From NCBI GenBank assembly GCA_022601645.1, contig JAJACH010000001.1, positions 248,001 through 312,000 of the forward strand: a stretch of DNA of 64,000 nucleotides, given 5' to 3'. Source of the DNA: Chlamydiia bacterium. GTDB taxonomy: Bacteria > Chlamydiota > Chlamydiia > Chlamydiales > Simkaniaceae. This document shows positions 43,627 to 53,419 of the stretch, in pieces. Under the pieces are notes generated by a model that did no database searches, was not told the origin of the DNA, and saw nothing but the letters and a program-made list of their open reading frames with translations. The position numbers were made by a program, and so were the translations under genes. The stretch's first letter is position 1; the number at the start of each line of letters is the position of its first letter.

Positions 43627-43665
43627 ACGAATAGTATATGAGAAAAGGGGGAAAAGGAGCAATTG

Positions 43666-44829
43666 ATGAATACACATGAGTACCAGGCGAAGGAAGTTCT
43701 CGCCAAGTATGGGATGCCGATCCCCGAATTTGGGGTTGCCTCATCGACAGAAGAGGCAAAGGCGATCGTTGATCGTTTGGGATTATCTGAAGCGGTGATC
43801 AAGATTCAGGTTCATGCAGGAGGACGAGGTAAGGCCGGGGGCGTGAAATTTGGTAAGAGCAAGGCTGAGATTGTTGAAAAGGCGCAAGAACTCATTGGCA
43901 TGAAGATGGTCAATAATCAGACCGGCCCTCAAGGGGTGATTGCCAAGCAAGTGTTAATCACCGTGCCTGTTGACATCGCTAAAGAATACTACATTGGCGC
44001 GATCATCGACCGGGAAAATGCACAGCCCATCATCATCGCCTCTCCAGAAGGCGGCATGGAAATCGAGGAAATTGCTGAAAAGACGCCGGAGAAAATCTTA
44101 AAGCTACCTATTCGGATGGATGGGACTCTTAAAGGGTATGAGTTAATGCGTCTTGCTAAATTCATGGGATGGAAAGGCCCCGCAATGAAGCAGGGAATGA
44201 AGGTGACAAAGGCGCTCGCCAAAGCATTTATGGATGTAGATGGCGATTTGCTTGAGATCAATCCCCTGTGCGAGTCACCAAATGGGGATATCTGGGTTGT
44301 GGATGCGAAGCTTTCTATCGATGACAACGCGCTTTATAGACATCCCGAGCTTGCCTCTTATTACGATCCCTCGCAAGTTTCAGAAAGTGAAGTTGAAGCG
44401 AACAAGTATGACCTCGCCTACATTTCGCTCGAGGGAAATATTGGCTGCATGGTCAATGGCGCTGGATTAGCGATGAGCACGATGGATATTATCCATCACT
44501 ATGGAGGTAAACCAGCCAACTTCCTCGATGTTGGAGGAAGTGCAACCAAAGAAAAGGTAGCCGCGGGGTTTAAGATCATTCTATCTGATCCCGAGGTCAA
44601 AGCCATTGTTGTGAATATCTTTGGGGGGATTATGAATTGCGCAACGATCGCCGAAGGGGTGATCGCCGCCGCAAGTGAGATGACTCTTGATGTGCCACTA
44701 ATCGTTAGGTTAGAGGGAACGAATGTTGACGAAGGACGGCGATTGATTCGCGAATCAGGACTTAAGATTACACCCGCTGACGGCATGGCCGATGCAGCGG
44801 AAAAAGCTGTGAAGGCATTGGGGAATTAA
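43666..44829 (+). CDS. sucC: Succinate--CoA ligase, beta subunit
   Basis: With SucD it converts succinyl-CoA to succinate, making ATP or GTP, in the TCA cycle. The ATP-grasp N-terminus [52 protein letters not shown] and GGIMNC are typical, at the normal length. ATG at 43666 has AAGGAG six bases before it; the TTG three bases earlier is not needed. sucD follows after one base. Confidence 0.97.
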   Translation: MNTHEYQAKEVLAKYGMPIPEFGVASSTEEAKAIVDRLGLSEAVIKIQVHAGGRGKAGGVKFGKSKAEIVEKAQELIGMKMVNNQTGPQGVIAKQVLITVPVDIAKEYYIGAIIDRENAQPIIIASPEGGMEIEEIAEKTPEKILKLPIRMDGTLKGYELMRLAKFMGWKGPAMKQGMKVTKALAKAFMDVDGDLLEINPLCESPNGDIWVVDAKLSIDDNALYRHPELASYYDPSQVSESEVEANKYDLAYISLEGNIGCMVNGAGLAMSTMDIIHHYGGKPANFLDVGGSATKEKVAAGFKIILSDPEVKAIVVNIFGGIMNCATIAEGVIAAASEMTLDVPLIVRLEGTNVDEGRRLIRESGLKITPADGMADAAEKAVKALGN

Positions 44830-44830
44830 C

Positions 44831-45703
44831 ATGGGAATATTGATTAACAAAGACACCAAAGTCATCACACAAGGAATTACGGGCAAATCGGGCAGTTTCC
44901 ATACAGAGCAAGGGATGCAATATGGATCTAAGTATGTGGGGGGATGCACACCTGGTAAAGGTGGGCAAGAGATTCTCGGTTTGCCAGTATTTGATACCGT
45001 GCGAGAAGCAAAAGAAACCGTTGGCGCTGACGCAAGCCTAATCTTTGTGCCACCGCCGTTTGCTGCCGACTCGATCTTGGAAGCCGAAGATGCCGGTGTA
45101 CCACTGATTGTATGCATCACAGAAGGAATACCCATTAAGGACATGGTCGAAGTATCGCGCGTCATGCAAAATTCGAAGACCTCTCGGTTGATTGGACCGA
45201 ACTGCCCAGGTATTCTCACTGCTGATGAATGTAAGATTGGGATCATGCCAGCTTATATCCATAAGAAAGGGAAAATTGGCATTGTCTCACGCTCGGGTAC
45301 ATTGACGTATGAGGCTGTGTGGCAAACAACGCAAAATGGCCAGGGGCAAACTACCTGTGTTGGAATCGGAGGTGATCCTTTAAATGGGACTAATTTTGTC
45401 GACGTGATCAAGCTTTTCAATGAAGATCCCGAAACAGAGGGCATCCTCATGATCGGAGAAATTGGAGGCAATGCAGAAGAAGAGGCCGCCGCATGGATCA
45501 AAGCAAACTGTAAAAAACCCGTTGCAGGTTTCATCGCAGGAGTCACAGCGCCTCCTGGACGCCGAATGGGCCACGCGGGAGCCATTGTTTCTGGCGGAAA
45601 AGGAACGGCTGAAGGTAAAATGCAGGCCATGGAAGATGCTGGGATTGTTGTTGCTAAAACGCCTGCCGAGATGGGAGACGCAATGCTAAAGGCCATGGGA
45701 TGA
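44831..45703 (+). CDS. sucD: Succinate--CoA ligase, alpha subunit
   Basis: The CoA-binding Rossmann domain has [14 protein letters not shown] and [12 protein letters not shown], and the phosphohistidine site is in [14 protein letters not shown] near the C-terminus. The 290 residues match the family. It forms an operon with sucC, and its stop overlaps the next start by four bases (ATGA). Confidence 0.97.
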   Translation: MGILINKDTKVITQGITGKSGSFHTEQGMQYGSKYVGGCTPGKGGQEILGLPVFDTVREAKETVGADASLIFVPPPFAADSILEAEDAGVPLIVCITEGIPIKDMVEVSRVMQNSKTSRLIGPNCPGILTADECKIGIMPAYIHKKGKIGIVSRSGTLTYEAVWQTTQNGQGQTTCVGIGGDPLNGTNFVDVIKLFNEDPETEGILMIGEIGGNAEEEAAAWIKANCKKPVAGFIAGVTAPPGRRMGHAGAIVSGGKGTAEGKMQAMEDAGIVVAKTPAEMGDAMLKAMG

Positions 45704-46800
45704 TACCAATTCGGATCTCGCCGTTTTTCTGGCTTACGGCCGCCTTTATCGGCTGGATGAATAGTGGGATGAATATCATTGCGATCCTCATTTGGATCGT
45801 CATTATTTTTGTCTCTATTATGGTGCATGAATTCGGTCATGCGCTGACCTCGAAAGCTTTTGGGCAAAATCCTCGTATAGAACTCGTCGCTTTTGGAGGC
45901 CTAACCATTCCTGAAGGACCAAGGTTAAAGCTTTGGAAAGAGTTTCTCGTTGTCCTGTTTGGACCACTTTTTGGCTTTATTTTGTTTCTTCTAGCCTCTT
46001 TTTTAACAGCTCATACAGCACCACCAATGCAGGGGATTTTCAGAGTTACAGCAATTGTGAACCTGTTTTGGACCGTGATTAATCTGCTTCCGGTCTTACC
46101 GCTTGATGGAGGTCAACTCATTCGCATCATTTTAGAAGCGATCTTTGGAGTGAAGGGGTATCGCTATGCAACGATATGCTCGGCTGTGCTTTCACTCGCA
46201 TGTGGCCTAGCCGGCTTTATGTTTGGACAATTGATTATCGGTGTGCTCTTTTTCCTCTTTGCTTTTCAAAACTTCCAAGCGTTTAAACAGCTCAAAGGGC
46301 TGACCGATTTTGATCGAGGAGCGAACATCCAAGAAGACATCAGCCATGCTGAAGAGCTTCTTTTGCAAAAGCGCTACGACGAGGCGAAAGACTATTTAGA
46401 GAAAGTGCGTCAAGAGGCCGGGAAGGGCGTATACTATTCGCTTGCAACGCAATATTTGGGAAGACTTTACCATGAGAGGGGAGATCGCGATAAAACCTAC
46501 CAACTCCTCGTTGAAGTGGAGAAAGATCTCACGCCGCCAAGTCGCATATTGCTGCATGAAGTAGCCTATGATAGAGGTGATTTCGAAAGAGTGCTAAAGC
46601 TTGCCGGGCAGTGTTTTCAAGACATGCCATCAAGTGACATCGCGTACCGCACAGCAAAAGCCGCCGCTCAGCTCAAAGATGTTGAAGCAACCGTTGGTTG
46701 GCTTCGCGCCGCCTTTGAGTCAGGGGAGGAGCGTTTAAATCTGGACGATTCAGTATTTGATCCGGTCCGCTCGGACCCCCGCTTTAAAAACCCCTATTAG
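45700..46800 (+). CDS. Site-2-protease-like M50 metalloprotease with helical C-terminal (TPR-like) domain
   Basis: The N-terminal 200 residues are a multi-pass membrane protease of the SpoIVFB/S2P type: zinc motif HEFGH (His43, Glu44, His47) in a transmembrane helix and the second motif [10 protein letters not shown] carrying the Asp ligand. Residues 210-366 are soluble and look like tetratricopeptide-type helical hairpins ([20 protein letters not shown]). It may cut a membrane-bound regulator. Coupled to sucD by ATGA overlap. Confidence 0.85.
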   Translation: MIPIRISPFFWLTAAFIGWMNSGMNIIAILIWIVIIFVSIMVHEFGHALTSKAFGQNPRIELVAFGGLTIPEGPRLKLWKEFLVVLFGPLFGFILFLLASFLTAHTAPPMQGIFRVTAIVNLFWTVINLLPVLPLDGGQLIRIILEAIFGVKGYRYATICSAVLSLACGLAGFMFGQLIIGVLFFLFAFQNFQAFKQLKGLTDFDRGANIQEDISHAEELLLQKRYDEAKDYLEKVRQEAGKGVYYSLATQYLGRLYHERGDRDKTYQLLVEVEKDLTPPSRILLHEVAYDRGDFERVLKLAGQCFQDMPSSDIAYRTAKAAAQLKDVEATVGWLRAAFESGEERLNLDDSVFDPVRSDPRFKNPY

Positions 46801-46836
46801 ATTCAATGATCTATTTAAGTAAAAAAAGGAGAGAGT

Positions 46837-47340
46837 ATGAAAATTGAGGGAACAACAAACAACCAGGGCTTTGGGGGGGTACAAGGACCCAATCCCTCAA
46901 AATTACTACAGGAAATGCAAGACTACCTATCAAATCCAACACAAGATGGGCTCAAACAAGTTGCTGCTAATGGACAAAGCTTATTTCCTGCAAGCTCCTA
47001 TCCAACTTTAAATGCAGGTTTTGCCTCCTTAATGAATATGGTAGGCCTAAATCAAGATACGCCCGTTCCAAAAGAGCTGATCAAAGTATTACAAAATGCT
47101 ATTAATGCAGGGCAAATACATGACTGGGATCCTAAAAAGATTGAAGATGGTTTTTATCAAAAATTCCTCGATCTGTGCCTTCCCCCAAGTGAGCCTTCAT
47201 CGAAAGACCTACTTATTTTATCAGACAATTTAGCACCATCCATAGGAAAAGGCTTTAATAAGTTTTTTCCAAATGGTGAAACCGATGATTACACGACTTC
47301 TAGAAGTGAGTATATGAACTACCTTGAGCATCAGCAGTAG
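46837..47340 (+). CDS. Hypothetical protein (167 aa)
   Basis: I do not recognise it. It is soluble, Gly/Pro/Asn-rich at the start (NNQGFGGVQGPNPSK), helical in the middle (VPKELIKVLQNAINAGQIHD), and has no signal peptide. AAAGGAGAGAG stands before the ATG at 46837. Amino-acid style resembles that of the other accessory proteins of this window. A structured inverted repeat lies in the gap downstream. Confidence 0.6.
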   Translation: MKIEGTTNNQGFGGVQGPNPSKLLQEMQDYLSNPTQDGLKQVAANGQSLFPASSYPTLNAGFASLMNMVGLNQDTPVPKELIKVLQNAINAGQIHDWDPKKIEDGFYQKFLDLCLPPSEPSSKDLLILSDNLAPSIGKGFNKFFPNGETDDYTTSRSEYMNYLEHQQ

Positions 47341-47409
47341 GGTCAGGCATTGCCTTGTTGACTTTCTGGATAGGCAGATGTTCCGATTTCTCATCAAAGA
47401 GGCTCAGAG

Positions 47410-47480
47410 AAACACAGAGATGCGCTTTAGCTCGAAATCGTTTGATATCTCGATTACGGAGTCAAGCGCATTCTGTGTTC
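47410..47480. repeat. 71-nt hairpin element between the 46837 gene and htrA
   Basis: GAACACAGA (47410-47418) pairs with TCTGTGTTC (47472-47480); after a bulged G, ATGCGCTT (47420-47427) pairs with AAGCGCAT (47464-47471), a 17-bp stem in all. A smaller AATCG/CGATT stem sits in the loop. It lies nine bases beyond the htrA stop codon and about 70 after the stop of the other convergent gene. No T-run follows, so it is not an ordinary intrinsic terminator, but it could limit readthrough or protect 3' ends. Confidence 0.7.
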
Positions 47481-47489
47481 AAAGTGTAA

Positions 47490-48884
47490 CTAAGGCTTGA
47501 GGGTGAAAAAACGCACCCGCCCACTTTGTTTAGCTAGTAGCAGAACGCGTTTGGAATCCCCGACACTTGTTAAGGCTTCATGGAAATCTGAGATCGAGGT
47601 GATCTTCTCGTGGTTAACGGCCATGATAAGCGCTCCTGACTTGATGCCAGCTCGTGCAGCAAGGGAGTTGGGATCGACTTTGGTCACAACAACGCCGATG
47701 TCGTCGTTCGAGAAATGGTATTTAGCAATGTTATTCGGGGTGAGGTTCTCGACGGTTAGACCGAGCTGATTTGTTTGCACGGCGTTGTCTTTAAAGCGTG
47801 AGGAATGGTCGCCGAGTTTGACGGTGACGTTCATTGGCTTTCCTTTGCGCATGATTTCTAGTTTCACTTTAGTGCCAGGCTCTAGCAGCATGAGGTTGTT
47901 GCGCAGTTGTTCTTGGGTGAAGACTTTTTTGCCGTTGTAACGGGTAATGACATCGCCAGCTTTTAGGCCTGCACGTTCTGCAGGTGAATCGGCGACGACT
48001 TCGGTGATCAGGACACCTTCGGGCTTTTGGAGGTCAAAGGCTTCTGCGAGGTCTTTGTCGATTGGTTGGACCATGACGCCTAGAAAGCCTCGGCTGATTT
48101 TACCGGTGGTGATGACTTGGTTCATGATGGAGGCTGCGATTTTACTTGGGACGCAAAAGCCAATGCCAATGTAGCCGCCCGATGGGGAGACGATGGCGGT
48201 ATTGATGGCGATGACTTCTCCATCAAGGTTGAGGAGCGGACCTCCGGAGTTTCCGGGGTTAATAGCTGCGTCGGTTTGGATGAAGTCTTCTAAGTCGGTG
48301 ATTTGCAGGTTTTGGCGCCCTTTAGCGCTTATGATACCAACGGTGACTGTGGCTTCGAGTTGGAAAGGGGAGCCGATTGCCATAACCCATTCACCCACTT
48401 CCATGTCGTTTGAGTCTCCGAAGGTGAGAAAGGGGAGGTTGTTATCTTGGGGGTCGTCGAGTTTTAAGATGGCGACATCTGTTTGTGGATCTCCTCCAAC
48501 GAGAGTGGCGGCATACTCTTTTTTCTCGCCGTCGCTGCGAAGGACGGTTAGTCTACGGGCATCGCGGACGACGTGGTAGTTAGTGACGATATGGCCTTCT
48601 TTCGAAACGATAAACCCTGTGCCATGGCTCATTTGAGGTCCTTGGGAAGGGGCTTGGGGTTTTTTCGGTGTGCCGAAAAAACGGTTGAAGAATTCGTCGT
48701 TATAGGGGTCTTCGTCGTAGTCGTCGTATTGAGGCACGACTTCTGCTTTAATATAAACAACAGCAGGGGTGGCGTCTTTTGCTACTTTGACAAAGGCGGA
48801 GGAAAGTTGTCTCTCATAACTTTTTGCGTGGGCTGTTCCAAAGAGTAGTAAGGTGGTGCAAAGTATTGTGAGAAGGGCTTTCAT
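47490..48884 (-). CDS. htrA: Periplasmic serine protease/chaperone HtrA (DegP family)
   Basis: A signal peptide (residues 1-20, cut after AHA) leads to a trypsin-like domain with His104 (NYHVV), Asp136 (TDVAIL) and Ser213 (NPGNSGGPL), then two PDZ domains (about 270-360 and 375-464). The enzyme degrades or refolds misfolded envelope proteins; chlamydial HtrA is essential for replication as far as is known. Length 464 is near the C. trachomatis protein. It belongs to the sucC-sucD-htrA-M16 order of Chlamydia. Confidence 0.96.
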   Translation of the reverse strand: MKALLTILCTTLLLFGTAHAKSYERQLSSAFVKVAKDATPAVVYIKAEVVPQYDDYDEDPYNDEFFNRFFGTPKKPQAPSQGPQMSHGTGFIVSKEGHIVTNYHVVRDARRLTVLRSDGEKKEYAATLVGGDPQTDVAILKLDDPQDNNLPFLTFGDSNDMEVGEWVMAIGSPFQLEATVTVGIISAKGRQNLQITDLEDFIQTDAAINPGNSGGPLLNLDGEVIAINTAIVSPSGGYIGIGFCVPSKIAASIMNQVITTGKISRGFLGVMVQPIDKDLAEAFDLQKPEGVLITEVVADSPAERAGLKAGDVITRYNGKKVFTQEQLRNNLMLLEPGTKVKLEIMRKGKPMNVTVKLGDHSSRFKDNAVQTNQLGLTVENLTPNNIAKYHFSNDDIGVVVTKVDPNSLAARAGIKSGALIMAVNHEKITSISDFHEALTSVGDSKRVLLLAKQSGRVRFFTLKP

Positions 48885-48957
48885 GGAGGTCTCCTTTTTT
48901 TCGGATACTATCTAGGGGCTTGCGAGAAGTCAAGCCTTTCAGCTATATACTGGTTGT

Positions 48958-49293
48958 ATGAACTACATGCAAAATTTCATCGACGATATGGTTAAGTTGG
49001 AAGAGTCTGTAAAAAAGGCGAAGATAAAGCCGTTATCAGCGAGTTTAGCAGAGTCTGCTGCGATGGTCGCAAAGATTCAATCGGTGCATTTGCCTAAGCT
49101 GAAAAACACAAAGCTTAGAGGGGAGATTGAAAAGCCCCTTGATTTGATTTTGGAGTCGATTCATCAGTTCGAGGGGAAAGAGATTGACATTGCGCGGTTA
49201 AAATCAGCTCTAAGTGAAGCTCTTCATACAGAGGATACACATCTTTCTTCTGATTTGGAGATGGTCATTGTTGCGTTAGAGCAGCTTCGATGA
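48958..49293 (+). CDS. Small helical hypothetical protein (111 aa)
   Basis: No family recognised. The sequence is almost entirely helical with Lys/Glu/Leu periodicity (VKLEESVKKAKIKPLSASL) and could be a small coiled-coil protein. The upstream TATACT at 48946-48951 lies only six bases from the ATG, so if it is the -10 element the transcript would be leaderless. Its end overlaps the convergent M16 protease gene by 18 bases. Confidence 0.6.
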   Translation: MNYMQNFIDDMVKLEESVKKAKIKPLSASLAESAAMVAKIQSVHLPKLKNTKLRGEIEKPLDLILESIHQFEGKEIDIARLKSALSEALHTEDTHLSSDLEMVIVALEQLR

Positions 49294-52092
49294 GGGGAGG
49301 TGCGATGCTTCTTTGTCGTAGAGTTCTTGTCCCATGCAAGAGATGACGGTTTTCTCTTTATTTTGTAGGTGGCTTTTTACAGCCTGAATAAGGTCTTCTC
49401 TTGTCAAGGAGACGATTTTGTCTTTTCTCTGTTTCAAGTAGGCATGAGTTTGCCCTGTTCTCTCAAAGCTGTAGGTGAGGTTGGCGCGTGAGCCAGGTGC
49501 TTCTGGTGAGTAGATATTTTGGAGAGCGCGGAGCTTTGCACCTGTTAAATCTTCGTCGGTAAAGTTCCCATTGATCACTGACTGGATGCTTTCATCAAAG
49601 GCGTTCAGGGATGAGGTGAAGTTTGGATCGCGGTAGGTATGGAAGGTAAAGGAGCCATACATGGGGTTGTAGCTAGCGCCGGATCCATATGCTCCACCTT
49701 GCTCGCGGATGCGTTTATGTAAGGTGGTGTCGCGGAAGATCATGGAGGCGATTTCAAGGGCAACGGAGTCGGGGTGGTTTTTGTAGATGGTCTTGAGGCT
49801 AGCAGCAGTGAAAGAAACGGCTGATGGGATGAGTAGGGCTGTTGAGTCTTGGTCAAAGGGCTTGATGGTGGGATTCCAAAGTGGATGCTTGTTTGCGTGG
49901 AGGTGACCAAGGCCGCCAAAGTCTTTGGCAAGAAGAGTTTCTAGCATTTTCTCGCTGCAGGTGATCACAAGCGTTGGTTTTAAGAGGTGGAGCAGGTCGT
50001 GCATCACGCTTAAGTCGGGCAAGTTATTCGAGTGCTCGTCGAGGAATGTTTTATATTCTAAGCCGCCCCAAAGGCGTTGGATAGCACTTTGTTGGCACAT
50101 GCCTGAAAGCGAGGTGTTCATCGCCATTGAAAGGGGATTTTGTTTAAGTCTTCGTTTTAAGTCGCTTTGTAGCTGGCGTGTTAACTCAAAAATGCGGTCT
50201 TTTTCATCAAGACGTGGTTTTGTCAAAAAGTCTTGCATGAGATTGAGGAGATCAAAGGCGTTTCGCTCTAACGCTTTCCCACTGAGGATAAAGGCTGGGC
50301 GCATGGCACCTGGATCTTCAAACTGGGTGAAAATACCAAGCGATGCCCCCATATCACCCGTCTTTAGGTTGATGCGGTGGAGGTTTTCTTCAAACGTTCT
50401 GCCTCCGGCGCCTAGTTCGGTGAAGATTGAGGTGGCAAATTTTGCGGCTTGGAGTTTTTCGCTCGGGAGATCTGGGAGGTCGAGGTAAAGGTCCATGTAG
50501 ACAATTTTGTTTGTCGATGCCCCATGGTAATGGACCGTGAGATTCGGAAGTTCGTGAGTGGTCAAAGGGTAGTAAATGATCTCTTCAGGGACATCTTTTA
50601 AGTGGAAAGCGGGCAAACAAGAGAGATCTTCTTCGGTTTCCTGGAGTTCTTTTAAAGCAGCAGCTTGTTTATCAATCGCTTCTTTATCAACCACCAAATT
50701 GCTTAAACGCTTTTCTTCCTCTTCTTGCTCTTTTTGCAGGAGGTTCTCATCGGGTTTAAGTGTGACGAGAACATGGTGCATGTTATCGAGCAAGTACTTC
50801 TTAATGAGAGAGGGGATAAAGTTTTTGTCTTTCAAGCGCTCGCGGAGGGCGTCAAAGCGGTCGACAATTTTTAAGCTGTTTTCAACACTTGTTCCCAGTT
50901 GTTTTGCCATCAAGACGCGGAAGGCGAGATGCAAACCGTTTTGAGGGGCGATTTCTTTTTTCGAAAATTCAAGGGAGTGGAGCGCAGCTTCGATCTGGTC
51001 ATCGGGAAATGGCGCGAGGTTTTCTAGTGTTTTGCGGACAAGGCTTTCGACTTTGATGCTATCATCGCTGTCCATACCGCGGCATAACAGGAGATAGGGG
51101 ACCTCACTTGTTTCAGTGTCGAGATACGCATCCGCTTGCTTGACAAGACCTGATTCTAAAAGCGCCCGTTTAAGCGGGGAAGCGTCGGTTTCCATCAAGA
51201 GTGCGTCGACCAAAGACAGAGCCAAGACTTCATCTTCTTCAGTGACAGGACAGGTCAGATAGGCGAGACCAAAAAGCGCCTTATCATCTGAGCCGGCTGC
51301 TGTTGGATAGCTCGCTTCCACAACGCGATGCTCACTAAAGCGCTTTTGCAAACCAATCTTTGGGATCGTTTCGCCAGGGGTTACGTCTTTTAAAACCTTC
51401 TCTTCAATAAACGCCAAGTGCTTGTCTAAATCGAGATTTCCATAGGAGAAGAACAAGCTTTGTGAGGGGTGATAGAACTTCTTCCAAAAACCTAAAAATG
51501 CCTCATACGTGAGATTTGGGATCTCTTTCGGATCGCCGCCTGACTCAAACGCGTAGGTCAAATCAGGGTAGAGGTTTTCTGCAATCGCGTTCCACAGGCG
51601 AGAATCGGGAGATGAAAGAACGCCTTTCATTTCATTGAACACAACGCCTTTAAACTTAAGCTTGCCATCTTCGAACTCAAGCCGGTGACCTTCTTGCCTA
51701 AATGCAAGCTCTTCCAATTTTGGGTAGAACACCGCATCAAGATACACCTCGAAGAGATTGTAAAAGTCTTTGTCAATTGTGCTTGCTGCTGGATACACCG
51801 TGAAGTCTGCGCCTGTCATCGCATTTAAAAACGTGTTCAAACTTCGTTTTAACATCGAAAAGAAGGGATCGCGCACCGGGAAATGCTTGGACCCGCAAAG
51901 CACTGTATGCTCTAGAATGTGAGCTACGCCTGTTGAATCGCTTGGATGCGTTTTAAAACAGAGGGCGAAAAGCTTTTCTTCATCGTCGCATGCGATGTGA
52001 ATTACATCTGCGCCGGAAAGATCGTGTTTCATTTCGATGAGAGTGCACCCGATCTCATCGATGACGACTTCATTGATTTTGGTGTATGACAT
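49276..52092 (-). CDS. M16C (PreP/insulinase-like) zinc metalloprotease
   Basis: The inverted zinc motif HXXEH is at His58-Ile-Leu-Glu61-His62 (VAHILEHTVLCGS), with the third ligand expected in the KGVVFNEMKGVLS region. The 938-residue length and the linked two-half architecture are those of presequence proteases that degrade short unstructured peptides. Chlamydia has an M16 gene next to htrA in the same place. It starts nine bases after the 52102-53361 gene and may be co-transcribed with it; no ribosome-binding site is obvious. Confidence 0.93.
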   Translation of the reverse strand: MSYTKINEVVIDEIGCTLIEMKHDLSGADVIHIACDDEEKLFALCFKTHPSDSTGVAHILEHTVLCGSKHFPVRDPFFSMLKRSLNTFLNAMTGADFTVYPAASTIDKDFYNLFEVYLDAVFYPKLEELAFRQEGHRLEFEDGKLKFKGVVFNEMKGVLSSPDSRLWNAIAENLYPDLTYAFESGGDPKEIPNLTYEAFLGFWKKFYHPSQSLFFSYGNLDLDKHLAFIEEKVLKDVTPGETIPKIGLQKRFSEHRVVEASYPTAAGSDDKALFGLAYLTCPVTEEDEVLALSLVDALLMETDASPLKRALLESGLVKQADAYLDTETSEVPYLLLCRGMDSDDSIKVESLVRKTLENLAPFPDDQIEAALHSLEFSKKEIAPQNGLHLAFRVLMAKQLGTSVENSLKIVDRFDALRERLKDKNFIPSLIKKYLLDNMHHVLVTLKPDENLLQKEQEEEEKRLSNLVVDKEAIDKQAAALKELQETEEDLSCLPAFHLKDVPEEIIYYPLTTHELPNLTVHYHGASTNKIVYMDLYLDLPDLPSEKLQAAKFATSIFTELGAGGRTFEENLHRINLKTGDMGASLGIFTQFEDPGAMRPAFILSGKALERNAFDLLNLMQDFLTKPRLDEKDRIFELTRQLQSDLKRRLKQNPLSMAMNTSLSGMCQQSAIQRLWGGLEYKTFLDEHSNNLPDLSVMHDLLHLLKPTLVITCSEKMLETLLAKDFGGLGHLHANKHPLWNPTIKPFDQDSTALLIPSAVSFTAASLKTIYKNHPDSVALEIASMIFRDTTLHKRIREQGGAYGSGASYNPMYGSFTFHTYRDPNFTSSLNAFDESIQSVINGNFTDEDLTGAKLRALQNIYSPEAPGSRANLTYSFERTGQTHAYLKQRKDKIVSLTREDLIQAVKSHLQNKEKTVISCMGQELYDKEASHLPSSKLL

Positions 52093-52101
52093 CCGTTAAG
52101 C

Positions 52102-53361
52102 TTATCGAATTCCCACTAAAGGTGCAAACGTTTCATCGGGGACAGCATTTAAGGCAGGTGCCGCTCCGATAGCTGGAGTCATTCCATTTCTAAGCTTATG
52201 GACTGTCACCTTCGCCACGCCATTATACACAACAACAGAAATAAAGGAGGCAACCTCGTCTGTCATCCTTAGCCGGCAGATATTTGAAGAAAGCGCATAA
52301 TCGTGGAACCAAGGGCGTTCTGTTCTTAAACCATTCACTGCAATCGCATGCGGTAGATCTGTTGCTAGACCTTCTAAATGGAATGCGCCAATTTGCGCTT
52401 CACGTATCAAATTAGTCGGCCTTCCTGTTCTTGGATCGTCTAGTGGGCAGTCTGCAAACATCCAGTGATGTGGCACCACATTGATATGATGTTGCGGGTT
52501 ATAAGGAATGATCTCACGATCACGTTCAGTCGGCTCTCTTGCATTCGGGTTGCGTGGTCCCTCATCATTTCGCACTCCGTCCATATCGTGCTCTTGAATA
52601 AATAGCTCAAAACTCTGTGCATTACTTGTGATAAGAGCTCTTTGTACATCCTCAGGGAGAGAGTCCCAATCAGCTGGAAGACGGACACAGAGATTCAAGT
52701 GCCCCATGGGATAATCGCGGCTATAATGACCGAGATTGATCGCGCAGCGTGCATTGTTAAATTGTGCCAACATAGGGGCTGGGTCTGGATCTCCAGAAAC
52801 CATCCTTGCATCGGCAATAAAAGGCATTCGGGCAGGTCCAACTGCAAAGGGATTGGTAGCGGCGTTAATTTTCATGGCATTTGGATTAAAAGCACTCGGA
52901 TTCCCACGTAACGTTTCGATCCGATGAGCTTTCCATTCCTCTCCTGCACGAAGAGCAATCTCGACAATCTCTTGTTTGACGCGAGGTTCAGCTTCCACTC
53001 TCTCTCGATATTCAGTGCTAATAAAATTCATGATCGAGGCGCCAATCCACTCAATTGTCTCGGCAGTGACTAACCACAATACTACATTCATGATGCACTC
53101 GGGCAACGTCCGCTGCACCATGTCAATAATGCGTATATCGACGCGATCCAATCGATCGCCAATCAGTCCAATCACGCGCTCTCGGTCCATTGCATTTTCT
53201 AATGCGGAGCGCATTGTGGCACCGCGAATTAGCGCTAAACAAAAATTCACTTGAACATTGTCTGCATAATCCTGCTGTGCACGTACTAAACTTTCTGCTG
53301 GATAGCCCGCTGAGCTTTGAAGAGCCAGCCTAGTATAATTTGCTAGAGTTGGAGCTGCCAT
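52102..53361 (-). CDS. Hypothetical protein (419 aa)
   Basis: I do not recognise a domain. It begins MAAPTLANYTRLALQSS, has a helical N-terminal third (including a hydrophobic stretch near 90-115, IMNVVLWLVTAETIEWIGAS, that might touch a membrane) and an alpha/beta C-terminal part with several His, Asp and Pro. AGGAGG precedes the ATG. It sits between the USP gene and the M16 gene on the same strand with a 58-base gap upstream. Candidate effector by context only. Confidence 0.65.
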   Translation of the reverse strand: MAAPTLANYTRLALQSSAGYPAESLVRAQQDYADNVQVNFCLALIRGATMRSALENAMDRERVIGLIGDRLDRVDIRIIDMVQRTLPECIMNVVLWLVTAETIEWIGASIMNFISTEYRERVEAEPRVKQEIVEIALRAGEEWKAHRIETLRGNPSAFNPNAMKINAATNPFAVGPARMPFIADARMVSGDPDPAPMLAQFNNARCAINLGHYSRDYPMGHLNLCVRLPADWDSLPEDVQRALITSNAQSFELFIQEHDMDGVRNDEGPRNPNAREPTERDREIIPYNPQHHINVVPHHWMFADCPLDDPRTGRPTNLIREAQIGAFHLEGLATDLPHAIAVNGLRTERPWFHDYALSSNICRLRMTDEVASFISVVVYNGVAKVTVHKLRNGMTPAIGAAPALNAVPDETFAPLVGIR

Positions 53362-53419
53362 ATCCTTTTTTCCTCCTGTTTTAGAGAGAAAGGATACGGC
53401 AGCTAAGAATTAATGTCCA

